Source: Algoriphagus sanaruensis (GTDB lineage: Bacteria > Bacteroidota > Bacteroidia > Cytophagales > Cyclobacteriaceae). Taken from it: a stretch of DNA of 64,000 nt. Position numbers and translations under genes: made by a program. Numbering within the stretch: position 1 is the stretch's first letter; each line of letters starts with the position of its first letter. Positions 47,020 through 55,103 of the stretch are shown here, piece by piece. Location: NCBI RefSeq assembly GCF_001593605.1, contig NZ_CP012836.1, positions 2,608,501 to 2,672,500 on the forward strand, given 5' to 3'. Below the pieces are notes generated by a model that made no database searches, was not told the DNA's origin, and saw nothing but the letters and a program-made list of their open reading frames with translations.

Positions 47020-47634
47020 TTAGTCCAATTGAAAATGGATACCAAATAGAATTCGATTGTTGAGGTAGGAGAGGGTTTCTTCAGTTTTTCGACCTAGCCG
47101 AAAAGCAAGTGAATAATCATATTGTAGACTTATGTACCCCTGATTGAAAATGTTGTATAAAACAGAAACACCTAATCCAGGCTGTACCAAAAGCCCACTG
47201 AATTCAGGGTTTTTCCTAAGTTCATATCTGGAGTTATTAATAACTTGGGTGCCGTTAATCATACCCATTGCACTTGCTGTTGCTAAAATCCCCACACTCA
47301 ATTCCCCAGAAGTTGGATAGAAGGCCACCGTATTTGTAAGTCCTCCATAGGTGGTATTCCAACTGTAATTATTGTTTACATCACCTCCAGTAGCATCGAA
47401 AGAATTTACTGTTAATCCAAACTCATATTTAAGCCACTCTTGGGCAAATGGAACGCCTATACCTAACCCATATGAAGATCCGACTCCAGGCAGAAGACCA
47501 GTTATTTTTAAGCCATATTGATCTTTAAAATTGTAACTAGTATGATTCAATCCAGTCCGGAAGAATATTTCCTGGGAATAAGATTTTATGGTTAGTCCCA
47601 GAATGAAAATGAATAGAGGAAGGGATCGTTTCAT
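47020..47634 (-). CDS. Putative outer-membrane beta-barrel protein, 204 aa
   Basis: Signal peptide MKRSLPLFIFILGLTIKSYSQ, then alternating amphipathic strands rich in aromatic and glycine residues (FFRTGLNHTSYNF, YGLGIGVPFAQEW, YISLQYDYSLAFR) and a C-terminal strand ending in ...ILFGIHFQLD. It could be a PorP/OmpA-like barrel that anchors or exports the collagen-like product. ATG overlaps the stop of the upstream gene; the collagen-like gene starts 1 bp after its stop. Family not certain. Confidence 0.65.
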   Translation of the reverse strand: MKRSLPLFIFILGLTIKSYSQEIFFRTGLNHTSYNFKDQYGLKITGLLPGVGSSYGLGIGVPFAQEWLKYEFGLTVNSFDATGGDVNNNYSWNTTYGGLTNTVAFYPTSGELSVGILATASAMGMINGTQVINNSRYELRKNPEFSGLLVQPGLGVSVLYNIFNQGYISLQYDYSLAFRLGRKTEETLSYLNNRILFGIHFQLD

Positions 47635-48113
47635 GATTTTTTGATGATTCTAGTATGGGTTATCCTGCTACCAGCTTTGATGAAAACGAGGTAAACCGAG
47701 TTTGATAAAAACTCAAGGTTTAAATGAACCTCATTATTAATTGGATTCTGAATGTCATGAAATACTCGTTTCCCATACAAATCGTATATGGTAATTTCTG
47801 ATGCTCCAAAAGATTCTGGATAAAACCGAAGGGTGACTCTTTCTGAAAAAGAATTTGGGTAAGGTAACACAGAAAAAGACTCTATTTTTTGAAAAGATCT
47901 GGCTGGAAGAAACCCTTTCAAAAATCCTTGACTTGCAGTTGAAAAAGACCCATTTACACTTAGTTGACCTGCGGAATGATGAAGTAATAGTGAGCTTCGA
48001 TCTGAACGAATAAATCCAAGGGAACTGAATGTTTGCCTCTGAACAGTTTGCCCCTTGGTTATTAGTGAATGACTAAAAAGAGCCAAAAGAAGAAGAAATG
48101 AAATTTTTGCCAT
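47631..48113 (-). CDS. Secreted protein with T9SS-like C-terminal sorting domain, 160 aa
   Basis: Signal peptide MAKISFLLLLALFSHSLITKGQ. The last 80 residues (from about FSVLPYPNSFSERVTLRF; IYDLYGKRVF; NSVYLVFIKAGSRITHTRIIKK) follow the type A C-terminal sorting domain pattern of the type IX secretion system, with the P-N-P-like start and the V-F-I-K ending. It precedes the barrel and collagen-like genes, so the trio may form a cell-surface fibre system. The T9SS reading is from motif only. Confidence 0.65.
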   Translation of the reverse strand: MAKISFLLLLALFSHSLITKGQTVQRQTFSSLGFIRSDRSSLLLHHSAGQLSVNGSFSTASQGFLKGFLPARSFQKIESFSVLPYPNSFSERVTLRFYPESFGASEITIYDLYGKRVFHDIQNPINNEVHLNLEFLSNSVYLVFIKAGSRITHTRIIKKS

Positions 48114-48422
48114 TCAATAAATTTAAAGTCTTGAACCACTAACGAGCCGATCGTGGATTGATAGAGCTCGATTAAAAGTATGGTCAAGCTTAATTTTGGC
48201 AAAGGAGTATTTCGTAAATTAATTGGTAACAAGTTTGTCACCTAATTTTAATTTTGATTATATTTATTATATATTTGAATATCAATACCTTATACATTGA
48301 TACTATCATTGATGTCATATTCAAATTATTTTCACGTTTTTACGTTGTTTCAAATTATTTAAACTTTAGTTTTATTTATCTAAGTGAATCCAGTCGCGAT
48401 TTTCTAGAAAAAGTTCAAAATT
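48114..48422. other. AT-rich intergenic region
   Basis: 309 bp, with no gene and no clear hairpin. It lies upstream of the T9SS-like operon, which it should therefore contain a promoter for, but no TANNTTTG match was seen. The short plus-strand frame at 48254 is not credible. Confidence 0.35.
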
Positions 48423-48749
48423 TCATTTCCCAGATTTGATAAATCGAATCAATCTTACTTTGAAGTTCAAACCTTTATCAGTGAAGGTTATAAAAGACCT
48501 AGAGTAGTATTGATTGGATCGGTTGGACCTGATATAACCTTTGTTTTCAAGAGATTTTAAAAATCCATAGGTAGTAGCCGGCTTTGCTTGATTTACTTCG
48601 CAAATCTCTTGTTTTGATATCACCTGATGTTCATCAAGCAACCTTGCAGTAAGTATCAATACGAACTTTTCTCCTGGTGATAATTCCTCATTACCTTCAG
48701 TTAAAAAATATCTGATACCAGCTTCAATATGTAGGAGGCTAACGCTCAT
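48423..48749 (-). CDS. Winged-helix (MarR-like) regulator, 108 aa, element-encoded
   Basis: 'LSPGEKFVLILTARLLDEHQVISKQEICEVNQAKPATTYGFLKSLENKGYI' reads as a helix-turn-helix with a following wing (RSNQYYSRSFITFTDKG), the MarR/Rrf2-like arrangement. No ligand domain. ATG at 48749. It lies upstream of the surface operon on the same strand and might control it. Assignment is by pattern. Confidence 0.55.
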   Translation of the reverse strand: MSVSLLHIEAGIRYFLTEGNEELSPGEKFVLILTARLLDEHQVISKQEICEVNQAKPATTYGFLKSLENKGYIRSNRSNQYYSRSFITFTDKGLNFKVRLIRFIKSGK

Positions 48750-48896
48750 ATTCTATATAATAAATACTTAGTAGAGATATTGAGGGGTTACCACATCTTC
48801 AAATAGAAGATAAAATAATTTAAATCGGACAATCAACTTTTCGACTACATTCTCCTTAAAGCTTGATCTTCAATTTACCACTTATTCTATAATTAA

Positions 48897-49190
48897 TCAA
48901 TACCTTATATTTCTAACTCTATACAAAGAATTTTCAATTTCAGACTCTTTGAATAATACTCGACCCCCAATAACATACGATGGGATTAGCCCACTTTTCG
49001 TCCAGCTGTGAAGTGTGACAAGTGATATTTTAAGTTTATCCGCCGTTTCTTTTCTTGTGAGAAATCTCTCTGGTGCAGGTAAAGTAGAGGGAAGGACATT
49101 AGATTTGATTGCATCTAGAACTGCTTTACGGATAATTCCTTCTAGTTCCTCCGGTGTAAGACTGATCAACATGATTTCTTTCATAAACAT
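48897..49190 (-). CDS. Excisionase-like helix-turn-helix protein, 97 aa
   Basis: The C-terminal 50 residues are an HTH_17/MerR-type DNA-binding segment (FLTRKETADKLKISLVTLHSWTKSGLIPSYVIGGRVLFKESEIEN), common in Xis and plasmid regulators. Two ATG starts (49190, 49184) are close together; the extra N-terminal part of the long frame reaches into the next gene and is not used. It follows the Rep-like gene. Confidence 0.72.
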   Translation of the reverse strand: MFMKEIMLISLTPEELEGIIRKAVLDAIKSNVLPSTLPAPERFLTRKETADKLKISLVTLHSWTKSGLIPSYVIGGRVLFKESEIENSLYRVRNIRY

Positions 49191-49327
49191 TTCTCTTTTG
49201 TTTTGAGTAAAAGACCCTTGTTCAAGAAAGGTTTGATGAGAATTTTTTTCAACCTTAGAGCAATGGTAAATCTGGCTTTCAGAATTGAATTTTGACCTAT
49301 TTACACCTAGTATGTATTGTAACTTAG

Positions 49328-50182
49328 TCAAATAGACCAAAGCTTCTTCATCATAGCTTCAAAGATGGCTTGTTTGACATTAAAGCCAGCTTCATTGATA
49401 AATCGATCATATACTCTTTTATGGTAACTACGAACTTGCTTGGAAGCATTGATCCAAAAATTCGGGTTTGACCATCGAGAGATTCTTATAATTTCATCTT
49501 GATTGGACGGATTGTATCCAATTAATCCCGGATCAATCAAAAGAGTATTGGCCCAACCGCCATAGAGCAATGCATTCTGAAGTTTCAACCTGGCCTCCGG
49601 CCTCTTTAGATCACCTATCTTATAAACTCCTAACTTGTTGATGAACTTCGACCTATTTGCCGAAATTTCAATTCTCAAAAGATTCTTGGCAAGGCAGTTT
49701 TGTACTCCTTTGTCATACGCTTTCACACGGAACTGTGAATGAGAACAGACGTAATGTGTACCAGGATTAACATACATTTTGTCAAACCGACATCCATGGT
49801 GCATTACTAGTCCAGAAAGAATCTGCTTCGGAGGGATTTTGGTTTCAACATTGATTCCCCATTCCAAATTAATCAGTGGCAAATCTCGAATCTTGATTCC
49901 AAAGGTGTCTGAGAGCTCATCTACAACTAGAAAGACTTCATCCCACGTGAAATCATCATAGTTGTGTTTTCCCTCGTTCTTGAACTTATGAAGACTTCCT
50001 TTTAGGTATCCAAACCCAGAGCTCTTAATATGGATGGTCATTCCATTGTAGTTACAAATGCTTGATTGTCCAATCTCTCCGGTTTGGCGGCTGAATTCTG
50101 ACTTAAATTCAAGATTAGGGTTACTCAATAGCTTGCCTATCTCTAGATAGTCAAGCCTAAACTTGACACCACAAAGCATCAT
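49328..50182 (-). CDS. Possible rolling-circle replication initiator (Rep/phage gpII-like)
   Basis: 284 aa. 'LPLINLEWGINVETKIPP', the 'KAYDKG' segment and 'LLRIEISANRSKFINKLGVYKIGDL' are reminiscent of the N-terminal region of CRI/gpII-type replication proteins. The Tyr-based active site (about 'VRSYHKRVYDRFI' near the C-terminus) cannot be confirmed. Its start overlaps the stop of the upstream HTH gene (ATGA). If right, the excised element could replicate; this is a weak call. Confidence 0.42.
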   Translation of the reverse strand: MMLCGVKFRLDYLEIGKLLSNPNLEFKSEFSRQTGEIGQSSICNYNGMTIHIKSSGFGYLKGSLHKFKNEGKHNYDDFTWDEVFLVVDELSDTFGIKIRDLPLINLEWGINVETKIPPKQILSGLVMHHGCRFDKMYVNPGTHYVCSHSQFRVKAYDKGVQNCLAKNLLRIEISANRSKFINKLGVYKIGDLKRPEARLKLQNALLYGGWANTLLIDPGLIGYNPSNQDEIIRISRWSNPNFWINASKQVRSYHKRVYDRFINEAGFNVKQAIFEAMMKKLWSI

Positions 50183-50529
50183 TTCTGGTGCTTGGATTTT
50201 ATATATGAATCGGCCTCAGATTCAATTTCTTGAATAGACTTTCTTTTATTCTTAATTAGATAATCCCTTAAATCCGATTTTGAGAAGTATAAATTCTTGG
50301 CCGGCTTCATGTATGGAATCCTTCCATGATGAACTAGACTGTAAATTGTTGAAGGCTCAAGCGTCAAAAATTTTGCTGCCTCCTTTACGGTTAGAAGATC
50401 TTTGTCATCCGTTGGAGCTACGGATGTTTTTTGGTCACAGAGTACACTTAGAATATTTTCTGTAACGCGTTCTGAAATTTTTTTGATCAAAATCTCAGGA
50501 TCAATAGGACTAAATACGACTTTGTGCAT
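50179..50529 (-). CDS. Excisionase-like HTH_17 protein, 116 aa
   Basis: A central helix-turn-helix DNA-binding segment (LLTVKEAAKFLTLEPSTIYSLVHHGRIPYMKPAKNLYFSKSDL) belongs to the Xis/HTH_17 family. Overlaps the next gene by ATGA, so it is coupled to the Rep-like protein. It lies upstream-adjacent (in the transcript) to the iteron cluster at 50593-50625. Confidence 0.75.
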   Translation of the reverse strand: MHKVVFSPIDPEILIKKISERVTENILSVLCDQKTSVAPTDDKDLLTVKEAAKFLTLEPSTIYSLVHHGRIPYMKPAKNLYFSKSDLRDYLIKNKRKSIQEIESEADSYIKSKHQK

Positions 50530-50592
50530 AGTTTTCTTTTGTTTTTATGCATCAAAAATGAAAAGTCGTTTTACTCGTCACTTATTAAATTT

Positions 50593-50625
50593 GCCCAAGT
50601 TTCGCCCAAGTTTCGCCCAAATTAA
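50593..50625. repeat. Three direct 11-bp iterons
   Basis: gcccaagtttc starts at 50593 and recurs at 50604; a truncated third copy gcccaaatta starts at 50615. Period 11 bp, about one helical turn. They lie between the 50529 start and the 50622 stop of the neighbouring gene, a position suited to an operator or to a Rep or Xis binding site. Confidence 0.6.
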
Positions 50626-51407
50626 AAACCTTTGATTTCCAGGTATTTTTTAACTTCCTCTTGATGATGAGAAAGCTCAATTACGATATCCTTCCAATAA
50701 TCTCCACCAATCATGTTCAAATATGTTTTTGAATTTAGGCTATCAATTAAAATTTCACCGAACACTTTATAAAATCTGTTTCCCTTACGATCACCTAACC
50801 GAGCATTTCCAATATATTCTAATCTCGTTCTTTCATTTGAACTTGGAAAAGATTCATCTGTCGCAAGGCAATCAAAAATATAGGATAAAACATGGTGTTT
50901 GGTCGAAATCCTATATCCCTTATAATGACTCAATAGTCTTTTTACAGGTTCATCATTCGAGGGAGCATTATCACTACCTTTTATAGAACTTTTTTCAATT
51001 TTTGGTCCATGCTCAATTGAAATATCAGGCTGGGGGATAGATACCTTTGGACTTGGAAGCGGGTAAAAATTTTCGGTTTTCTCATGATAAAGCTCTGAAA
51101 TATGAGCATGGGCCCTATTTAAGTTTAAAATAATCCGCTCCCAATATGTACCTGAAGGGTCCACTTGAAAATTTTCTTTAGTTATATAGATAAAAGCATT
51201 TGATAGGGAGTCGTAAATTTTCCTGTATTTACCTTTCTTATTTTCATCGTCAGATAAATAAAGCTCCCTAAGAGCATTTATAAACTTCTGTGTATTATCA
51301 TAAACCATATAAATATCATCCTCTTGTGGAAGATGATTATTTAAAAAAGCATTCAAAATATTCTCAAATGCTTCCAAATATTCTGATAAGACTTGTTCTC
51401 TTTTCAT
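50622..51407 (-). CDS. Hypothetical protein of integrative elements, 261 aa
   Basis: Not recognised. Acidic N-terminal half ('YLEAFENILNAFLNNHLPQEDDIYMVYDNTQ'), a proline-rich middle (PLPSPKVSIPQPDISIEHG), and a C-terminal half with KGYRISTKHHVLSYIFDCLATD. Its placement directly downstream of the integrase (4-bp gap to 51412) implies an element function. ATG at 51407. Confidence 0.55.
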   Translation of the reverse strand: MKREQVLSEYLEAFENILNAFLNNHLPQEDDIYMVYDNTQKFINALRELYLSDDENKKGKYRKIYDSLSNAFIYITKENFQVDPSGTYWERIILNLNRAHAHISELYHEKTENFYPLPSPKVSIPQPDISIEHGPKIEKSSIKGSDNAPSNDEPVKRLLSHYKGYRISTKHHVLSYIFDCLATDESFPSSNERTRLEYIGNARLGDRKGNRFYKVFGEILIDSLNSKTYLNMIGGDYWKDIVIELSHHQEEVKKYLEIKGF

Positions 51408-51411
51408 CGAC

Positions 51412-52623
51412 CTAAAGATCTAATTTGATTTTATCAGCAGCATCTCGCTTCGTTTGATCTATTATTTTAGCATAAATCTGAGTGGTTTTAAGCTCACGGT
51501 GTCCCAATAGTTTAGAAACGGTGTAAATATCAGTGCCATAAGTTAGTTGCAAAGTAGCGTAACTGTGCCTGAAGCAGTGAAAGGTAATGTTCTTGGATAT
51601 GCCAGCTGATTCAATCCACTTTTTGAGTAACCTGTTCTTATAGTCTGAGTACTTCAATCCATGAAATACCTTTTTTGTAAGATCGCCTCTTTCACCTAGT
51701 AAAAGGAATGCTTGCTCTGAAATAGGGTGATATTCAACTCCACTAGTTTTCTCTTGTTGAAACTTCAAGAAATAGCCCTTACCTGTAATGAATTCAACCT
51801 CAGCCCAAGTTAATTTCTCGATATCGGAAAACCGTAAGCCAGTAAGCGCCGAGAAAATTGCAGCTCGCTTTAGTATTTCATCTTTACAAGGTTTTTTTAC
51901 AAGATCGTTGAGCTCTTGTTCTGTTAAGAATTCTCTTCTGGTTTCCACTTCCTTTATGGACGACACCTTAGCGTTTAGGTCTTGTTGAAGTATTCCGTCT
52001 TTGTAGGCCTGCTTAAGTGCCGCCTTAATTTTATTGAAGTAGGAGACGGCTGAATTTTGAGAAAGAGTCGCCTCATTTGATTTTGTACTTTTAGTGGTCA
52101 ATAGATAATGTTTGAACTCTTCAAGAAACTTCTCGTTCAAATCAGAAAAATGTAAGATTCCACCTGTAAATCTCTCGAGGTATTTTATAGCTGAGTTCCA
52201 ATTATCATAGTTAGAAGACTTCCGTTTCTTAGAAAGCTTTCTGAAATAATCCACGAAGTCTTGTCTACCCGCTGCCTGAAGCTTTAGCCTTTCTTTTTCA
52301 AACTCTGAATAAATTTCAGGTTTGTTCAAGTCATTCTCTCGCTTCAATCGTATTTTTTCGGCAATGGAAAGGGCATTATTATTTTCTTGCTCTATCGCTT
52401 GGTTAACTATAGGGTTTTCCGAATAGATTGGCACCTGTTTTATAGACCCATTTCCTAGCTTTTTGCTTTTGAATTTTATCGGGTCCTTTACATACATTTT
52501 CAGGAATTCTCGCCTAGTGTTCTCACCAGTTTTGGGATTGGTTATTCCAGGATAAAAATCAAGATACAGGCTTGATCTCCCTTTAGAAATCGATTTTTGT
52601 CTTAAGGTTACTTTGATTGCCAT
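51412..52623 (-). CDS. Tyrosine site-specific recombinase (integrase) of the mnmE element
   Basis: 403 aa. C-terminal catalytic domain with Arg in SALTGLRFSDIEKL (about residue 263), HxxR in FHCFRHSYATLQL (about 348-351) and the nucleophile Tyr in TQIYAKIID (about 383). N-terminal Arm/SAM-like domain ('KRKSSNYDNWNSAIKYLERF' and flanks) as in Bacteroidetes conjugative-transposon integrases. Preceded by a zinc-finger/HTH gene (7-bp gap). It presumably acts on the 18-bp att core at the mnmE 3' end. Confidence 0.9.
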   Translation of the reverse strand: MAIKVTLRQKSISKGRSSLYLDFYPGITNPKTGENTRREFLKMYVKDPIKFKSKKLGNGSIKQVPIYSENPIVNQAIEQENNNALSIAEKIRLKRENDLNKPEIYSEFEKERLKLQAAGRQDFVDYFRKLSKKRKSSNYDNWNSAIKYLERFTGGILHFSDLNEKFLEEFKHYLLTTKSTKSNEATLSQNSAVSYFNKIKAALKQAYKDGILQQDLNAKVSSIKEVETRREFLTEQELNDLVKKPCKDEILKRAAIFSALTGLRFSDIEKLTWAEVEFITGKGYFLKFQQEKTSGVEYHPISEQAFLLLGERGDLTKKVFHGLKYSDYKNRLLKKWIESAGISKNITFHCFRHSYATLQLTYGTDIYTVSKLLGHRELKTTQIYAKIIDQTKRDAADKIKLDL

Positions 52624-52630
52624 GACTTCT

Positions 52631-53023
52631 TTAGTCTTCAGGTGTCGGGGTATAATTAATGCCCTGAGTTCGGTTCATTATAAAATCAAGTTCAGATCGG
52701 TGGATTCTGGTAAGCCTTTCAGAAAGGTTTATAGCACGAATTTGGCCATTATTGATCAATCTATACGCCGTCCGGGTTGAGCATCCTAGCAATTGAGCCA
52801 GTTCTTTAACAGTTAGAATTTCCTTTGCTTGAAGTTCAGCAATTGGCTTGATCTTCAATTGCAAGGTTTCAGAATTTGATCGATCCACTTTTTCAACCCT
52901 TTTTCTTGCCTTATACGCACGCCCAGCACAGGGAAGAGAACAGAACTTCGTTACTGTTGTTCGCGCTGTAAACTCTTTACCACAATATTGACAGATTCTC
53001 TGGATAGAAATATTTGAGCTCAT
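52631..53023 (-). CDS. Zinc-finger/HTH DNA-binding protein, excisionase-like, 130 aa
   Basis: N-terminal [22 protein letters not shown] is a treble-clef-like zinc cluster; the C-terminal part [45 protein letters not shown] is an HTH_17 excisionase fold. First gene of the element after mnmE and co-transcribed with the integrase. Likely regulates integration or excision. Confidence 0.75.
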   Translation of the reverse strand: MSSNISIQRICQYCGKEFTARTTVTKFCSLPCAGRAYKARKRVEKVDRSNSETLQLKIKPIAELQAKEILTVKELAQLLGCSTRTAYRLINNGQIRAINLSERLTRIHRSELDFIMNRTQGINYTPTPED

Positions 53024-53124
53024 TTCATGAAACAGATTTACTTAAGATTTCATAAGACGTATTAAGATTAATTAAGCGCCATAATTTATCCTCTGGTGGA
53101 AGAATTTTCATGAATTTGGACCCG

Positions 53125-53153
53125 AGGTACAATAAAGGTACAAAAAGGTACAA
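53125..53153. repeat. Three direct aggtacaa repeats near the integrase-side att
   Basis: aggtacaa at 53125-53132, 53136-53143 and 53146-53153, spaced 10-11 bp apart. They lie upstream of the 53023 start and about 110 bp from the att core. Could be integrase arm-type or Xis sites, or operator copies. Confidence 0.6.
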
Positions 53154-53194
53154 AAAAGACCTGAAAAAGTCGTATCAAATCAAAAATCTATAAA

Positions 53195-53220
53195 ACAAAA
53201 AAAGCCTCAATATGAGGCCT
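53195..53220 (-). terminator. Terminator of mnmE carried by the integrated element
   Basis: GCCTCA (53204-53209) pairs with TGAGGC (53213-53218), and the minus strand then runs through a T-run. It lies 46 bp inside the element from the att core. The native mnmE terminator would be the one at 25714-25740. Confidence 0.75.
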
Positions 53221-53263
53221 TAATGGGGTTTTTGAAGATTTATTAAAGTTTGTTTTCAATATG

Positions 53264-53281
53264 TTACTTTCCGATACAAAA
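53264..53281 (-). repeat. att copy 3: last 18 bp of mnmE (integration target)
   Basis: ttactttccgatacaaaa, encoding FCIGK-TAA. The 18-bp size and coding content correspond to the site used by SGI1-type islands at the 3' end of trmE/mnmE in other bacteria (established knowledge). Here the flanks on the other two copies show it is duplicated by integration. Confidence 0.88.
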
Positions 53282-54646
53282 CTTACTAAAGATATTCGCA
53301 AGCAAATCATCAGTTGTTACTTGCCCTGTGATCTCCCCGAGGTAATGAAGTGCCCGTCGAATGTCCATGGCCAGAAAATCATTGGTGACTTGGTTATCCA
53401 AGCCTGTCAATACATCCAGCAAGGACTCTCGAGTTTTGGTCAAACTGTCGTAGTGGCGAATATTGGTAACCACCGTATTTCCGGTTCGGAATTTATCGAG
53501 ATTCACGAGTTCGAGGATGCGGGATTTGAGACCTTCGAGGTTTTCTTTTTTTCCTGCTGAAATAAAAATCGTATCGGGATGCTGAAGCTTTAATTCCTTG
53601 CTAATATTCTCTTTAGCCTTATCGGTCTTATTTGCCACTTTGAGGAATGGCACCCCAAGATTCTCAAGTTTATTGATATCACGATTGATCTCCACGAGGT
53701 CGGTATCGCTCAGGTCAAAGAGGTACAGAATCAGGGAAGCAGTCTTCATTTTTTCCTGAGTTCGGCTTACGCCGATGGCCTCGATGGTATCGGTCGTTTC
53801 CCGCAAACCCGCCGTATCGATAAATCGAAATATCACTCCGCCGATACTGATTTCATCTTCGATAAAATCACGGGTTGTGCCGGCAATATCAGAGACGATT
53901 GCTTTTTCCTCATTCAAAAGCGCATTGAGTAGGGTAGATTTACCTGCATTTGGCTTTCCCGCAATCACAGTCGGAACTCCATTTTTAATCACATTTCCTA
54001 AATCGAAGCTAAGAATCAATTCTTCTACAATTGTTAAAATCCGCTCCACCAAAGCTCTCAAGTCATCTCTGCTTGCAAACTCCACATCTTCCTCTACAAA
54101 GTCGAGTTCCAGCTCGATCATGGAGGTAAAATGGATCAATTGATTTCGTAATTCTTGAATTTCTGAAGAAAAACCTCCTCGCATTTGATTGAGGGCAGCT
54201 TGGTGACTAGTCTCAGAATCAGCGTGGATCAAATCTGCAACAGCCTCAGCTTGGGCCAAATCAAATTGTCCATTCAAAAACGCACGTTGGGTAAATTCTC
54301 CGGGCTTGGCAAGGCGAACACCATTTCTGACAAATAGCTTTAGGACTTGATTGATAATGTAGGAAGAACCATGGGTAGAAATCTCCACCACATTCTCTTT
54401 AGTAAATGATTTTGGTGCCTTAAAAATGGAAACCAATACTTCATCAATGATTTTTTCACCATCTCGAATGGTCCCGAAGTGAATCGTATGAGAGGCTTGA
54501 TTTTCTAAATTTTTCCCAAAGAAAACCTCATTGGTAATTTTGATCGCGTTTTTTCCAGATAATCGAATGACCGCAATGGCACCGACACCTTGAGGTGTTG
54601 CTAGAGCAATAATTGTATCCTCTCGCTCAGAAAGTGAAAAACTCAT
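53264..54646 (-). CDS. mnmE: tRNA uridine-5-carboxymethylaminomethyl modification GTPase MnmE
   Basis: Makes the cmnm5 modification at the wobble uridine of certain tRNAs together with MnmG. N-terminal tetrahydrofolate-binding domain ([21 protein letters not shown]), then G-domain with [15 protein letters not shown] (about residues 229-243), DIAGTTRD and the NKTD-like base motif, ending in the conserved CIGK (Cys457). 460 aa, full length. The C-terminal codons are the att site and remain intact after insertion, so the gene should be functional. Its ATG overlaps the thioredoxin gene stop (ATGA). Confidence 0.95.
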   Translation of the reverse strand: MSFSLSEREDTIIALATPQGVGAIAVIRLSGKNAIKITNEVFFGKNLENQASHTIHFGTIRDGEKIIDEVLVSIFKAPKSFTKENVVEISTHGSSYIINQVLKLFVRNGVRLAKPGEFTQRAFLNGQFDLAQAEAVADLIHADSETSHQAALNQMRGGFSSEIQELRNQLIHFTSMIELELDFVEEDVEFASRDDLRALVERILTIVEELILSFDLGNVIKNGVPTVIAGKPNAGKSTLLNALLNEEKAIVSDIAGTTRDFIEDEISIGGVIFRFIDTAGLRETTDTIEAIGVSRTQEKMKTASLILYLFDLSDTDLVEINRDINKLENLGVPFLKVANKTDKAKENISKELKLQHPDTIFISAGKKENLEGLKSRILELVNLDKFRTGNTVVTNIRHYDSLTKTRESLLDVLTGLDNQVTNDFLAMDIRRALHYLGEITGQVTTDDLLANIFSKFCIGK

Positions 54647-55092
54647 GGCTTAATTCCGAAAGCTTTTTTAATCAAATCGTCTAATCCTGCCAAAAAATCC
54701 TCTGGCTTTCTGTACCCAGGGAGTTGAGCTATGTTTTGAAGTTTGGGTTCAATGATAACAAAATTCGGATAGGATCTTACACGCATTGCCGCAGCCATTT
54801 GAGCTTCATTGTAGGTTTTACCCATAAACTGAAACGTCCGATTCGTATCCTCAGCATTCAATTTGACAGCATAAAAGTTTTGATTGAGATGGTTGATCAC
54901 CTGAGGGTCTGTAAATGTTTCCTTATCCATTTTTTTACACCAGCCACACCAATCGGTGTACACATCCACCAAAATCATTTTAGGATCTTGCTCGTTGGCT
55001 GCAATAGCCTCTTCAAACTTCATCCACTTGATTTGAGCTGGGGAAGCGTGAATGAATAGGACAAGTAATAGTAAAGTATTTAAAATTTTCAT
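54643..55092 (-). CDS. Exported thioredoxin-fold protein (DUF255/thioredoxin_7-like)
   Basis: 149 aa. Signal peptide ([20 protein letters not shown]) then a thioredoxin domain with the redox motif CGWCKK in '[21 protein letters not shown]', and '[13 protein letters not shown]' downstream, plus a cis-Pro region SYPNFVII. Periplasmic thiol reductase or chaperone. It starts at 55092, 11 bp after the permease gene, and overlaps mnmE. Confidence 0.85.
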   Translation of the reverse strand: MKILNTLLLLVLFIHASPAQIKWMKFEEAIAANEQDPKMILVDVYTDWCGWCKKMDKETFTDPQVINHLNQNFYAVKLNAEDTNRTFQFMGKTYNEAQMAAAMRVRSYPNFVIIEPKLQNIAQLPGYRKPEDFLAGLDDLIKKAFGIKP

Positions 55093-55103
55093 GACCTGTA
55101 GTA

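Larger units (their letters stand above)
34333..53281 (-). mobile_element. mnmE-inserted integrative element with integrase and compound restriction operon (about 19 kb)
   Basis: Delimited by att copy 2 and the mnmE 3' end. From the mnmE side it carries an excisionase-like Zn/HTH gene, a tyrosine integrase, an unknown gene, an HTH gene, a possible Rep, two more small DNA-binding proteins, a collagen-like surface operon and hsdM-hsdS-mcrB-mcrC-hsdR. All genes are on the minus strand, reading away from mnmE. No conjugation (tra) genes were seen, so it would be an integrative and possibly mobilisable element rather than a full ICE. Confidence 0.82.

Noticed and set aside
48254..48439. 61-codon plus-strand ORF in an AT-rich gap
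   Set aside because: Low-complexity Ile/Phe/Tyr composition, overlaps the 3' end of the MarR-like gene, and has no supporting context.
49328..50182. Firm assignment as a phage replication protein
   Set aside because: Only pattern-level similarity; the catalytic residues could not be placed, so it is kept as a low-confidence call.
34333..53281. Conjugative (ICE) functions
   Set aside because: No tra, relaxase or type IV secretion genes were seen in the element, so it is listed as integrative and at most mobilisable.
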